DNA of 64,000 nt from Burkholderiaceae bacterium (GCA_004298905.1 SCTK01000006.1:1-64000), one strand, 5' to 3'. Positions 51,997 through 61,660 are shown, numbered from the stretch's first letter. Notes: a model not told the origin generated them from the sequence alone. Translations and numbers: made by a program.

Positions 51997-52691
51997 GCGG
52001 ATTGCCTCCACAGCGGCACGGCCTTGCTTTCTTTTTCAATCTGATCCAGCACCGCATCGTGTGCCGCGATTTCTTCCGCGGCAGCGGGCAGCACGATCAA
52101 TTGCTGCACGTCGATCTGAATCTGTGCATGCACATTGCCGCCATTGCTGTCTTCCAGATCCATCACCAGACTGTCCTGACCGCGCGTCATCGCCAGATAA
52201 ACCTCGGCCAGCAATTCCGAGTCAAGTAAGGCGCCGTGCAAAGTGCGGTGCGAATTGGACACTTCATAACGCTCGCACAGAGCATCAAGCGAATTGCGCT
52301 TGCCCGGATGCGCGGTCTTGGCCATCACCAGCGAATCGACGATGGGCCCGACATGTTCGGCAAATTTCGGCCAGCCCAGTCGCGCAAACTCGGCATCGAG
52401 AAATGCCAGATCGAAGGGCGCGTTGTGGATGATGATTTCGGCGTCACGCACATAGTCGCGGATCGCTTCAGCGACATCGCCGAACTTCGGCTTGTCGCTG
52501 AGAAATTCGGTCGACAAGCCATGCACGCGCAGCGCGCCTTCTTCGCTATCGCGTTCCGGGTTGATGTAGAAATGCAGATTGCGTCCGCTCAGGCGGCGGT
52601 TCACCAGCTCGACGCAGCCGATCTCGATGATGCGGTTGCCAAGCTTCGGATCAAGGCCAGTGGTTTCGGTATCGAGGACGATTTGTCGCAT
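51993..52691 (-). CDS. dnaQ: DNA polymerase III epsilon subunit
   Basis: 232 residues. Exo I VLDTETTGLDP, Exo II IIHNAPFDLAFLDAEF and Exo III HRTLHGALLDSELLAEVYL form the DEDDh proofreading exonuclease; the C-terminal tail is the alpha-binding part. Gene size is normal. The downstream GT9 gene starts inside its stop codon, so replication proofreading and LPS core genes share a transcript, probably by chance of arrangement. Confidence 0.94.
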   Translation of the reverse strand: MRQIVLDTETTGLDPKLGNRIIEIGCVELVNRRLSGRNLHFYINPERDSEEGALRVHGLSTEFLSDKPKFGDVAEAIRDYVRDAEIIIHNAPFDLAFLDAEFARLGWPKFAEHVGPIVDSLVMAKTAHPGKRNSLDALCERYEVSNSHRTLHGALLDSELLAEVYLAMTRGQDSLVMDLEDSNGGNVHAQIQIDVQQLIVLPAAAEEIAAHDAVLDQIEKESKAVPLWRQSA

Positions 52692-52720
52692 TGTTTTACT
52701 TTAAGAAATTCAAAAGAAAT

Positions 52721-52880
52721 TTACCACGGAGCGCACGGAGACAAACAAAATCTCAACGCAAAGGCGCGAAGGACGCTAAGGGGCGCAAAGAAGTTTTTCC
52801 TTGCCTTTCTTTGCGGCCTTTGCGTCAGGCTTTGGGTGTTGCCTTCTCCGCGTCCCCCATGTTCTCGGTGTTCTCAGTGG
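52721..52880. repeat. cacggag/acgcaaagg repeat reaching into RND gene end
   Basis: The block ccacggagcgcacggag, an acgcaaaggc (52756-52765) / gcctttgcgt (52816-52825) inverted pair, and gttctcggtgttctc on the other side form a familiar dispersed repeat. Its right part encodes the last ~17 residues of the RND permease (TENTENMGDAEK), and one arm ends at that gene's stop codon. Confidence 0.65.
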
Positions 52881-55800
52881 GAACAAGTTTTCTTTTCCCC
52901 GCCAGCACCGTATAAGCCGTCGGCACCACGAACAGCGTCAACAGCGTACCGAAAGCCAGACCGCCGACGATCACCCAGCCGATTTGCTGGCGCGATTCGG
53001 CACCGGCGCCGTGGGCCAGTGCCAGCGGTACGGCGCCCAGCACCATGGCGCCGGTGGTCATCAAGATTGGGCGCAGGCGCAGCTGTGCGGACTCGATCAC
53101 GGCATCGCGGATGCTGCGGCCATGATCCTGCAACTGGTTGGCGAACTCAACGATCAGGATACCGTGCTTGGTGATCAGGCCAACCAAGGTAATCAAACCG
53201 ATCTGACTGTAGATGTTGAGCGTGCCACCACTCAACCACAGCGCCAGCATGGCGCCGGTGAGCGACAGTGGCACCGACAGCATGATGATGAAGGGATCGA
53301 CAAAGCTCTCGAACTGCGCGCTGAGCACCAGATAGATGAAAGCCAGCGCCAGCACGAAGGTGAGGTAAATGCCGCCGCTGGAATCGCGGAATTCACGCGA
53401 TTGCCCGTTCAAATCGGTTTGCGCGGTGGGTGGCAAGACTTTCGCGGCCACACGGTTGAGTGCTTTCAAGGCATCACCGATCGTCGTCCCTGGCGCCAGG
53501 TTGCCGGTGATGGTGACGGCGCGCAAGCGGTTGAAATGGTTCAGTGATTGCGGCGACACGCCTTCTTGCACGGTCAGCAGATTGGCCAGTTGCACCATCT
53601 GCCCGCTGCGGTCGCGCACATAGATATCGCTGATGTCATGCGGGTTGTTGCGCTCGCGTGCAGCCATCTGCACGATCACATCGTATTGCTCGCCTTCCTG
53701 TTTGAAACGCGTGACCTGGCGCCCGCCCAGCATGGTCTCCAGCGTGCGGCCCACCGTCTCGACGGGTATGCCGATATCCGCCAATTTCTCGCGCCGCATA
53801 TCGACGCGCAATTCCGGCGTATCCAGGCGCAGATCGGATTGCAGATTGAGAATGCCGGGCTGCTTGCTCGCCTCGTCGATAAACCGTTCGGTCATGCGTT
53901 GCAATTCTTCAAACGGCACCTGCGACAGGATGACGTATTCGATCGGTTGCGAACGGGCCGACTGCCCCAGTGAGGGAATATCCACTGGAAAAGCGCGCAC
54001 ACCGGGCACCGACATGAATGCGGGAAAGAGCGAACGGGTAATCTCCTGTTGCGCACGCTTGCGTTCATCCCAGGGCTTCAGACGCGCAATCGCGATGCCA
54101 TCAACTACCGTCGGAAAACCGGCAATCGCTATCGTCGCCCCCGTCTCAGGCACCTTGGCAAGAATTTCTTCCAGCGGTTTCAGATTGTCGGCGGTGTAAT
54201 TGACCGTCGAGCCCTGCGCAGCACGCACAAAGCCAAACACCACACCGCGATCTTCAGTCGGCGCCAGTTCCGATTTCAAGGTCAGGAACAGCAGCGCACC
54301 CAGCCCGCCGACCACGAGCATGGCCACACCGGCAATCCAGCGTGCATTGAGCAGCCGCAGCAGCAATGCGTGGTAGCCACGGCTCAGAGCAACAAAGAAA
54401 TTTTCGATGCGGTTATACAGTGGCCCATGCTTTTTTTCATGACGCAACATCTGCGAACACATCATCGGCGATAGCGTCAGTGCAACAAAGCCCGATACCA
54501 GCACAGCGCCGGCCAGCGCCAGCGCAAACTCGATGAACAGGCGGCCGGTGCGGCCGGTCGCAAAGGCCAATGGTGCAAACACGGCCGCCAGGGTCAGCGT
54601 CATGGCGATCACCGCGAAGCCGATCTCCTTGGCGCCCACCAGAGCCGCCTGCAACCGCGACATGCCGTGCTCCAAGTTGCGATAGATATTTTCCAGCACG
54701 ACAATGGCGTCGTCCACCACCAGCCCGATGGCGAGCACCATCGCCAGCAACGTCAGCGTGTTGATCGAAAACCCGAAGGCATACATCAAGGCAAAGGCGC
54801 CGATCAGCGATACGGGAATCGTCACCAACGGAATCAGTGTGGCGCGCCAGTTACGCAGAAAGATGAAGATCACCAGTACCACCAGCACGATCGCTTCGCC
54901 GATGGTTTCAAACACCGAGGCAATCGAACGCTCGATAAAAACCGAGCGGTCGTAGGACAGAATCAACTTCATGCCCTGCGGCAGATTGGGGTTGATGAGT
55001 TCGATTTCCTTGCGCACCGCGGCCGACAGATCGAGCGGGTTGGCGGTGGCTTGCTTGATCACACCGACATTGATCGCCGTCTTGCCGTTGTAGCGTGAAA
55101 TAACCCGATCATCCACCGCGCCGACGGCAATCGTGGCGACATCGCGCAACATCACCGGATAGCCACTCACCGTCGCCACGACGACATTGGCAAATTGTTC
55201 GGGGGTGCGCAGATCGGTCTGCGCCGAAACGGTGAATTCGCGCGCTTTCGATTCGATGCGACCGGCGGGAATCTCGACGTTCTGATGCTGCAAGGCATCT
55301 TCCACATCCTGCGTCGTCAGATGATAGGCGGCCAGTTTGTCGCGATCGAGCCAGACACGCATCGACTTGATGCGCTCGCCAAAGATGCGCACATCGGCGG
55401 CGCCCGGCAACACCGACAGGCGCGGCTTGATGTAGCGCGCCACATAGTCCGAAACTTCCAGCGCATCGCGCCCACCAGCCTGCACCGCGATATACAGCAC
55501 CGGCTGCGAATCGGCCTCGACCTTGGACACCACCGGCGCATCGGCCGCTGCGGGGAAACGTCCCAGCACGCGCGCCACCTTGTCGCGCACATCGGCCGCG
55601 GCCGCATCAGGGCTGCGCGTGAGCACAAAGCGCACATCGATCTGGCTTTGTTCGGCACGGCTTTGTGAGGTCATCACCTGCACGCCTTCGATGCCCGACA
55701 GCGAATCCTCGATCGGCTTGGTGATCTGCGATTCGACCACTTCGGCCGACGCACCCTTGTACTTGGTGGACACACTGACCACCGGCTCGTCGATGGCCGG

Positions 55801-55911
55801 ATATTCGCGCACCGTCAATCGCTGGTAGGAAATCGCGCCAATCAGCAACACCCCGAGCGATAGCACGGTGGCCAATACGGGACGGCGAATACAAATGTCG
55901 GAGAGAATCAT
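52825..55911 (-). CDS. RND efflux pump inner-membrane permease (AcrB-type)
   Basis: 1028 residues, standard for hydrophobe/amphiphile RND pumps. Helix-4 AIGLVVDDAIVVLEN carries the proton-relay Asp pair; FIFLRNWRATLIPL and the repeated porter domains are visible. With its adaptor it would export drugs, dyes or toxic compounds through a TolC-like channel, which is not in the window. Adaptor and permease are separated by rsuA and a 35-aa gene on the same strand. The final ~17 residues come from a dispersed repeat. Confidence 0.92.
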   Translation of the reverse strand: MILSDICIRRPVLATVLSLGVLLIGAISYQRLTVREYPAIDEPVVSVSTKYKGASAEVVESQITKPIEDSLSGIEGVQVMTSQSRAEQSQIDVRFVLTRSPDAAAADVRDKVARVLGRFPAAADAPVVSKVEADSQPVLYIAVQAGGRDALEVSDYVARYIKPRLSVLPGAADVRIFGERIKSMRVWLDRDKLAAYHLTTQDVEDALQHQNVEIPAGRIESKAREFTVSAQTDLRTPEQFANVVVATVSGYPVMLRDVATIAVGAVDDRVISRYNGKTAINVGVIKQATANPLDLSAAVRKEIELINPNLPQGMKLILSYDRSVFIERSIASVFETIGEAIVLVVLVIFIFLRNWRATLIPLVTIPVSLIGAFALMYAFGFSINTLTLLAMVLAIGLVVDDAIVVLENIYRNLEHGMSRLQAALVGAKEIGFAVIAMTLTLAAVFAPLAFATGRTGRLFIEFALALAGAVLVSGFVALTLSPMMCSQMLRHEKKHGPLYNRIENFFVALSRGYHALLLRLLNARWIAGVAMLVVGGLGALLFLTLKSELAPTEDRGVVFGFVRAAQGSTVNYTADNLKPLEEILAKVPETGATIAIAGFPTVVDGIAIARLKPWDERKRAQQEITRSLFPAFMSVPGVRAFPVDIPSLGQSARSQPIEYVILSQVPFEELQRMTERFIDEASKQPGILNLQSDLRLDTPELRVDMRREKLADIGIPVETVGRTLETMLGGRQVTRFKQEGEQYDVIVQMAARERNNPHDISDIYVRDRSGQMVQLANLLTVQEGVSPQSLNHFNRLRAVTITGNLAPGTTIGDALKALNRVAAKVLPPTAQTDLNGQSREFRDSSGGIYLTFVLALAFIYLVLSAQFESFVDPFIIMLSVPLSLTGAMLALWLSGGTLNIYSQIGLITLVGLITKHGILIVEFANQLQDHGRSIRDAVIESAQLRLRPILMTTGAMVLGAVPLALAHGAGAESRQQIGWVIVGGLAFGTLLTLFVVPTAYTVLAGKRKLVPTENTENMGDAEKATPKA

Positions 55912-55960
55912 TTATGTATGAAGGCGAACCTTGTCAACACCGGGAAAGACAACAGCAGGT

Positions 55961-56092
55961 GTAGGGTGGGCAATTTATTGCCCACGCAGTCGCTCGAGAT
56001 TAGAATCAACGGGTGGGCAATGCTCTGCATAGCCATTCGACTAAGCGCTCAAAAAACGAGTGCCAAGTCGCTGGTTAAATTGCCCACCCTAC
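55961..56092. repeat. 17-bp inverted repeat (gtagggtgggcaattta)
   Basis: 55961-55977 is the exact inverse of 56076-56092. The span contains a second gtgggcaat block and, at 56022-56066, an inverted copy of the double-hairpin element, so one mobile repeat seems to have landed within another. Confidence 0.8.
56022..56066. repeat. Third copy of the double-hairpin element (inverted)
   Basis: gctctgcatagccattcgac... is the reverse complement of 16705-16749 at about 40 of 45 positions. Changes in the first stem (gcattc to gcgctc, gaatgc to gagtgc) keep it paired with one G-T wobble. Confidence 0.8.
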
Positions 56093-56099
56093 TCAATAC

Positions 56100-56207
56100 T
56101 CACTTCTTCTTGATCGGTGCAGAAAGAGAACCCGCCGGCACCGCAGGCTGTTTTTCCTTCTTCGGTTTTTTTGCTTCCTTGTTGCTGCGTTGTTGACCTT
56201 TTGCCAT
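56100..56207 (-). CDS. 35-residue Lys-rich small protein (MAKGQQRSNKEAKKPK)
   Basis: ATG at 56207 with a strong RBS (aaggag, 8 bases before). 35 residues, beginning MAKGQQRSNKEAKKPKKEK and ending APIKKK, without hydrophobic segment; about one third Lys or Arg. Short proteins with this N-terminus recur in betaproteobacteria (recalled, unverified). Function unknown. Between rsuA and the RND permease on the same strand. Confidence 0.7.
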   Translation of the reverse strand: MAKGQQRSNKEAKKPKKEKQPAVPAGSLSAPIKKK

Positions 56208-56235
56208 GATGCATCTCCTTAAAAAGAAAGTTCAC

Positions 56236-56937
56236 CTACGAAGATAATTGCGCTGGGTCAAGATAGCACCATTCGCCTTCACCCAACCCCAGCGCCGCCA
56301 ATGTCAACGGCCCAATCGCCACTCGCTGCAGCGCCGTGCAATGATTGCCCGCCGCCGCCAGCATGCGCTTGACCTGATGATACTTGCCCTGCTCCAGTAC
56401 AATTTCCAATTGATGCGCAGCCAATGCAACGCAGCGCACAGCCGACAAGGGCGCTGGTTCATCGTGCAATTGCACTCCGTCGAGCAGTTGTGCGATCAAG
56501 GCGGGCGTGACCGGATCGTGCGTGGTCGCCACATACACTTTCGGCACATGCCGCTTCGGCGACGACTGCGCGTGAATAAACGCGCCATCGTCCGACAGCA
56601 GCAACAGCCCGGTGGTATCGTGATCGAGCCGACCGACCGGCTGCACACCGCGCCAACTGAACGCATCCGGCAACAGACTCAAGACACCGGGGCGATGACT
56701 GGGTTTGCGCGAGCATTCGTAATCCACCGGTTTGTGCAGGGCGATATACGCCTGTGCCCGGTACAGCCAGTCCTCGCCGAACAGCGTAAACGTCAAGCCC
56801 TCGGTCTCGAATGTCCGGCGCGCATCAGTCACACATTCACCGGCGATCGTGATCTCGCCCGCCGCAATCAACTCGCGACAGTACTTGCGTGTACCCACGC
56901 CCTGCGATTGCAGCAGACGATCCAGCGATAACCTCAT
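56236..56937 (-). CDS. rsuA: 16S rRNA pseudouridine(516) synthase
   Basis: 233 residues from the ATG at 56937. An S4-like N-terminus (RLSLDRLLQSQGVGTRKYCR) is followed by the RsuA/RluB catalytic motif VGRLDHDTTGLLLLSDDGAF with the nucleophilic Asp, and GKYHQVKRMLAAAGN. Size fits RsuA, which makes pseudouridine at position 516 of 16S rRNA; RluE/RluB relatives are the alternative. It lies inside what would be an efflux operon. Confidence 0.85.
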   Translation of the reverse strand: MRLSLDRLLQSQGVGTRKYCRELIAAGEITIAGECVTDARRTFETEGLTFTLFGEDWLYRAQAYIALHKPVDYECSRKPSHRPGVLSLLPDAFSWRGVQPVGRLDHDTTGLLLLSDDGAFIHAQSSPKRHVPKVYVATTHDPVTPALIAQLLDGVQLHDEPAPLSAVRCVALAAHQLEIVLEQGKYHQVKRMLAAAGNHCTALQRVAIGPLTLAALGLGEGEWCYLDPAQLSS

Positions 56938-56945
56938 TGCGCACA

Positions 56946-58016
56946 CTATTGCTTCACTGTCACTGCCATGCCATCGCGCAACTTCACCTGACCGGCCGTG
57001 ATCACCATATCGTCCTTGGTCAAACCCTGCACCACTTCCACCCGCTCACCAATGCGCTGGCCGATTTCAACCCGGCTCAGCACGGCCTTGCCATTGATCA
57101 CGCGGAACACCATGTGGTCGTCCCCTTGCGGAATCAGCGCCTGCTCGGATACCAGCAAAGCCTCCTTCTGGTCGGCAAAGAGCAGGCGCACACGCGCAAA
57201 CAGGCCGGGGCGCAACTGATGTTGGGCATTCTGCACCTGCGCCCGCAACACGATCGAACGGCCATTGGCGTCGATCAAGGGATTGATTGCGATCACCTGA
57301 CCCGTGAAGGTCTGGCCCGGCATCGCATCCAGTACCAGCTGCAGCGACTGGCCCACCTTGCTCTGCTGCACATAAATTTCCGGAATGCGGAAATCGACCT
57401 TGAGCACATCCATCGCTTCCAGGTTGACCAGATCCTGACCTTCCTTGACATAGTCGCCCGTCGACACCACGCGCAAACCGGCCACGCCGTTGAAAGGGGC
57501 GCGTATTTCAGTCTTGGCATAGCGCGCCTGTGCGAGCGACAGCGCGGCCTGCGCCAGGCGCAGATTGTTGTCCGATTCGTCGCGCGCTTGCTGGCTGATA
57601 AATCCCTTGGCTTGCAAATCGCGGGCGCGATCCAGTTTGCTCTGCGCCAGCGTGACATTGGCCTGCGCCTGCTGCACTTCGGCGCCCTGGACTGCGCCAT
57701 CGAGTTGAATCAACACCTGACCACGCGCCACCGGCTGCCCTTCGCGAAATAAAACGCGGCTCACGCGCCCGGCGATTTCCGGCCGCAGCATCACCGTCTC
57801 GTCGGAACGCAGACTGCCCACGGCCGTAATTCCCACGGGAATGGTATCGACCATCACCTTGGCGGCTTCCACCAAAGTCGGGGGCGGCCCACTTTGCGCG
57901 GGCGGCGTTGCAGGCAAGGGCTTGGAGTGGCCACGCTGAAACAACCAGAGCGCGACGGCCAATGCGGCCACCAACGCGGCCAGTACAAGATAAAAAGTGA
58001 TCTTGTTGTTTTTCAT
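56946..58016 (-). CDS. RND efflux periplasmic adaptor (MFP)
   Basis: 356 residues with an N-terminal membrane anchor (FYLVLAALVAALAVALWLF), biotinyl/lipoyl-like half motifs (AVGSLRSDETVMLRPEIAG and TEIRAPFNGVAGLRVVSTGDY) on either side of an alpha-hairpin, and a beta-barrel region QSKVGQSLQLVLDAMPGQ. It connects the RND permease with an outer-membrane channel. It starts 2 bp from the rnhA stop, so the efflux unit may be read from upstream. Confidence 0.9.
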   Translation of the reverse strand: MKNNKITFYLVLAALVAALAVALWLFQRGHSKPLPATPPAQSGPPPTLVEAAKVMVDTIPVGITAVGSLRSDETVMLRPEIAGRVSRVLFREGQPVARGQVLIQLDGAVQGAEVQQAQANVTLAQSKLDRARDLQAKGFISQQARDESDNNLRLAQAALSLAQARYAKTEIRAPFNGVAGLRVVSTGDYVKEGQDLVNLEAMDVLKVDFRIPEIYVQQSKVGQSLQLVLDAMPGQTFTGQVIAINPLIDANGRSIVLRAQVQNAQHQLRPGLFARVRLLFADQKEALLVSEQALIPQGDDHMVFRVINGKAVLSRVEIGQRIGERVEVVQGLTKDDMVITAGQVKLRDGMAVTVKQ

Positions 58017-58018
58017 AT

Positions 58019-58456
58019 TTATTTAGTCATCAATATCTGCTCTACACCACGATTGGCCAGTGCGTCGGCGCGCTCGTTTTCCGGGTGCCCGGCATGGCCC
58101 TTGACCCACTGCCAGTGCACCGTGTGCTGTTGCAGCAGGGCATCCAGATGCTGCCATAAATCGACATTCTTGACCGGCTTCTTGTCAGCGGTTTTCCAGC
58201 CGCGCGCCTTCCAGTTGCTCAGCCATTCCTGCACGCCCTTCATCACGTATTGCGAATCGGTATAGACCGTGATGGTTGACTTCCGTTTCAATGCTTCCAG
58301 CGCGCGGATCACCGCCGTCATTTCCATGCGGTTGTTGGTGGTGTTCTCCTCGCCCCCGCACAATTCCTTTTCGTGCCCGCCACTGCGCAGCACCACCCCC
58401 CAGCCGCCGGGACCGGGGTTACCTTTACAAGCGCCATCCGTATAAATTTCGATCAT
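58019..58456 (-). CDS. rnhA: Ribonuclease HI
   Basis: 145 residues from the ATG at 58456 ([20 protein letters not shown]), overlapping the methyltransferase stop. Catalytic acids: Asp in YTDGAC, Glu in [10 protein letters not shown], Asp in VYTDSQYV and the final Asp in [11 protein letters not shown]. It degrades RNA in RNA-DNA hybrids. Order methyltransferase-rnhA beside gloB is conserved in betaproteobacteria. Confidence 0.95.
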   Translation of the reverse strand: MIEIYTDGACKGNPGPGGWGVVLRSGGHEKELCGGEENTTNNRMEMTAVIRALEALKRKSTITVYTDSQYVMKGVQEWLSNWKARGWKTADKKPVKNVDLWQHLDALLQQHTVHWQWVKGHAGHPENERADALANRGVEQILMTK

Positions 58457-59253
58457 TGTTCCGTTGAATGTTTTGCGCGATGACTGTTCGATTGCGTAGC
58501 GATCGCAGCGGCCCGCGCGCGCGCCTTGCGTTCCTTCCAGGCCGGGCCAATCAGGCGCATGCCACGCACCCGCTTGACGCCGACCACGACATAGGTCGCG
58601 CCGCAATAGCCCCACCAGCGATCGCCCGCTTTTTCCATGAATTGCGTGCGCGCCAGCCAGGCTTCGCTGCGGCACGGCGGACGGTAGCAGCCAAAGCGGC
58701 CGCGCTCGATTTCAAAACTCAGCAACTTCAACCAATCCTTCAAACGCGGCAGGCTGATGAAGCGCCCCGCTTGCGGCAAGAAGGGTTCGGCGACACGACG
58801 GCTCAGACGCTGACGCAGGCCCCACAGACTGAGCGGATTAAAACCGCTGATCACCACCTGCCCTTCGGGAATCAACACGCGCTCTACCTCGCGCAACACT
58901 TGATGCGGCTCACTGGCAAATTCGAGTATGTGCGGCAAGACCACCAGATCGAGCGATTGACTGGCAAACGGCAGCTCGGAAAAATCGGTCAGCACTTGCG
59001 CCTGCAGGCTGCGCGCGTTGCCCTCCACGGCTTGCTGACCGGCATACAACACCAGCGGCATGCGGTTGCTGCGCAGCGTGTCGATTTCCGGCAAGCCAAC
59101 CTGGACAGCGTTGAAGCCGAAAATATCGGCCACCACCTTGTCGAACATGTCCTGTTCCCAGGCCTGCACATAACGTCCCGGCGCCGAATCGAACCATTGC
59201 GACAGTGCGATAATCGAATCCTGCGAAGGTTGCGTATTTTTGAACTCTGCCAT
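58453..59253 (-). CDS. Class I SAM-dependent methyltransferase
   Basis: 266 residues from the ATG at 59253. Methyltransf_11-like with degenerate SAM loop; the [19 protein letters not shown] stretch marks motif post-I/II, followed by [19 protein letters not shown]. This family regularly sits between gloB and rnhA, but the substrate is unknown. Its start codon shares two bases with that of gloB on the other strand (CATG at 59251-59254). It overlaps rnhA by ATGA. Confidence 0.82.
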   Translation of the reverse strand: MAEFKNTQPSQDSIIALSQWFDSAPGRYVQAWEQDMFDKVVADIFGFNAVQVGLPEIDTLRSNRMPLVLYAGQQAVEGNARSLQAQVLTDFSELPFASQSLDLVVLPHILEFASEPHQVLREVERVLIPEGQVVISGFNPLSLWGLRQRLSRRVAEPFLPQAGRFISLPRLKDWLKLLSFEIERGRFGCYRPPCRSEAWLARTQFMEKAGDRWWGYCGATYVVVGVKRVRGMRLIGPAWKERKARARAAAIATQSNSHRAKHSTEQ

Positions 59254-60037
59254 GGCCTCGATCACGATTGTTCCCGTCCCCGCGTTTGCCGACAACTACA
59301 TCTGGCTACTGCACAACGGCGCACGCGCCTGGGTGGTCGATCCCGGTACCGCCGACGGTGTTGCTGCGTATCTGGCGCAACACCGGCTCACCCTCGCCGG
59401 GATACTGGTTACCCATCATCACGCCGATCACATCGGCGGTGTGGACGAACTGGCCGCATTATCGCCGAAGTTGTCAATCGTCGGCCCGGCCACGCCACGC
59501 ATTCCTCAGATCAACCATAGTGTCGCGGAGGGCGATAGCATCACCCTGCCCGAATTGGGTCTTGCGCTGAATGTACTGGCCGTGCCCGGTCATGTCGATG
59601 AGCACATCGCCTTTTTCGCCGCCGCACACAATCCGCCACTGCTGTTCTGCGGTGACACGCTGTTTGGCGGCGGCTGCGGCCGTGTGTTCGAAGGCACACC
59701 CGAACGGCTCTACCACTCGCTGCAAAAGCTGGCGCAACTGCCCGCAGCCACACAAGTCTTTTGCGCCCACGAATATACGCAATCCAATTTGCGTTTCGCG
59801 CATGCGGTGGAACCGGACAACCCTGACTTGCAAACGCGCATCAACCGCGTCACCGCCTTGCGCAGTGCGCGCCAACCCACCCTGCCCAGCACCATTGGGG
59901 AAGAACACGCCACCAATCCTTTTCTGCGCACCCACCTGCCCGCTCTCGCAGCATCGGCACAGCACCATGAGCCGGGCAGCGGCACCGACGCCGCGAATGT
60001 GTTCCGCGTACTGCGCCAATGGAAGAACCATTTTTAG
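59252..60037 (+). CDS. gloB: Hydroxyacylglutathione hydrolase (glyoxalase II)
   Basis: 261 residues from the ATG at 59252 ([20 protein letters not shown]), the canonical N-terminus. An upstream in-frame TTG at 59240, preceded by AAGG, is possible. Zinc motif THHHADHIGG, then GHVDEHIAFF, CGDTLFGGGCGR and FCAHEYTQSNLRFA. It hydrolyses S-lactoylglutathione to lactate and glutathione in methylglyoxal detoxification, so the cell uses glutathione. Confidence 0.95.
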   Translation: MASITIVPVPAFADNYIWLLHNGARAWVVDPGTADGVAAYLAQHRLTLAGILVTHHHADHIGGVDELAALSPKLSIVGPATPRIPQINHSVAEGDSITLPELGLALNVLAVPGHVDEHIAFFAAAHNPPLLFCGDTLFGGGCGRVFEGTPERLYHSLQKLAQLPAATQVFCAHEYTQSNLRFAHAVEPDNPDLQTRINRVTALRSARQPTLPSTIGEEHATNPFLRTHLPALAASAQHHEPGSGTDAANVFRVLRQWKNHF

Positions 60038-60145
60038 AGCCTGTCACAAATCTGCAGCAAACTTGCACCTGCCCAGCCACGCCGATACACTGCGCCCTGA
60101 TTCCGGCCTCATTTCTGCTGGCCCAACCTTGATTCTGGACGCCAC

Positions 60146-61627
60146 GTGCCTGCTGAAACCCACCCTTTTTTTGCCGATGACATTTTGACTTCCGTGGTCC
60201 GTGTACGGTGTTTGACCGTGTTGCTGCTTGCCGCCGTGCTGCTGTCTGCCTGTGGTGGCCGACCGGTGCAAAAAACTGCTGAGCAAGCTCCGCTGCCAAG
60301 CACGGCTGCAGCCTCCCCTCCCGCACCGGCTGCCGCCGCAAGCGACGCTACGCCCTACAGCCCAGACCCCAATGTGCAACTGGTGCAACTGGTTGATCCG
60401 CTGCAAACGCAAACCGTCGATCTGACGGCACAGAGCAATGATGTCTGGCAGCGCATCCGGCGCGGCTTTTCCATGCCGACCGTCAACTCGCCGCTGGTGG
60501 AGAAATGGATCGCCTATTACACCGAACGGCCGGATTATGTGCAGCGCATGACCGAACGCGCCAGCCTCTATCTGTATTACATCGTCGAAGAAGTGCAGCG
60601 GCGCGGCATGCCGACCGAACTGGCGCTCTTGCCCTTCGTCGAAAGCGCCTACAACCCGATGGCCTATTCGCGCTCGCGCGCGGCTGGCATGTGGCAATTC
60701 ATTCCCAGCACCGGCCGGCTGTATCAGCTGAAACAGGATGGCTGGCGTGACGAGCGGCGCGATGTGATTGCCTCCACCAATGCCGCGCTGGACTACCTGC
60801 AAAAAATTTATGAGCAGCATGGCGACTGGCAGTTGGCGTTGGCCTCGTACAACTGGGGTGAAGGCGCAGTCGGACGTGCGGTCGAAAGAAATCGTGCCAA
60901 AGGCTTGCCGACGGATTATCTGAGCCTGCAAAACATGCCGCCCGAAACGCGCAACTATCTGCCCAAGCTGCAAGCCGTCAAGAACATCATCAGCGATCCA
61001 GCCACCTTCAACCTCACGCTGCCACCGGTGGGCAATGAAGTTTATTTCACCGCGATCCAGAAAAAACGCGACATCGATCTGGAAACGGCCGCGCAACTGG
61101 CCGAGATGTCCCTGGAAGATTTTCAGGCGCTTAATCCTTCATTCACCCGTCCGATCATTCTCGGTGCCCAGAACGCCAGTATTCTGCTGCCCAAGGACAA
61201 GGTCGCAATTTTTCAGAACAATCTGGCGCAGCACACCGGCCCGCTATCGCGCTGGGACACTTACACTTTCCGGCGTGGCGACCGGCTGGATCGCGTGGCG
61301 GGGCGCCACGGCATGACGCTGGCCCAGATCAAGACGGTGAACAATATCGGCAAACGCGAACGGATTACGCCCGGAATGGTGCTGCTGGTGCCACGCGCGA
61401 ATAAGGAAGCGGTCGTCAAACAAGCCCCCGCAGCCAGCGCGAACGATACCAAAGTAGTGACGAAGAATTTCGTGCACATTGTGAAGACGGGCGACACACT
61501 CTATTCGATCAGTCGCAGCTACGACGTCGATGTCAACGACATTCGGGATTGGAACAAGCTGCACAACACGCTCTTGTCGGTGGGTCAGCGCCTCATCATC
61601 AAACACGACGAAGTCGCACTGAAATAG
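60146..61627 (+). CDS. mltD: Membrane-bound lytic murein transglycosylase D, LysM
   Basis: 493 residues as given; a GTG at 60194 would give a better-sized lipoprotein signal (LTVLLLAAVLLSAC, lipobox Cys36 of the long form). The SLT domain has ELALLPFVESAYNP (catalytic Glu), SRAAGMWQFIPSTGR and LASYNWGEGAVGRAV. Two LysM domains follow (GDRLDRVAGRHGMTLAQI and GDTLYSISRSYDVDVNDI). It cleaves glycan strands of peptidoglycan from the outer membrane. Usual neighbour of gloB. Confidence 0.93.
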   Translation: MPAETHPFFADDILTSVVRVRCLTVLLLAAVLLSACGGRPVQKTAEQAPLPSTAAASPPAPAAAASDATPYSPDPNVQLVQLVDPLQTQTVDLTAQSNDVWQRIRRGFSMPTVNSPLVEKWIAYYTERPDYVQRMTERASLYLYYIVEEVQRRGMPTELALLPFVESAYNPMAYSRSRAAGMWQFIPSTGRLYQLKQDGWRDERRDVIASTNAALDYLQKIYEQHGDWQLALASYNWGEGAVGRAVERNRAKGLPTDYLSLQNMPPETRNYLPKLQAVKNIISDPATFNLTLPPVGNEVYFTAIQKKRDIDLETAAQLAEMSLEDFQALNPSFTRPIILGAQNASILLPKDKVAIFQNNLAQHTGPLSRWDTYTFRRGDRLDRVAGRHGMTLAQIKTVNNIGKRERITPGMVLLVPRANKEAVVKQAPAASANDTKVVTKNFVHIVKTGDTLYSISRSYDVDVNDIRDWNKLHNTLLSVGQRLIIKHDEVALK

Positions 61628-61660
61628 CAGCGCCTCCCGGCGGCACGCACCCCCCCATAA

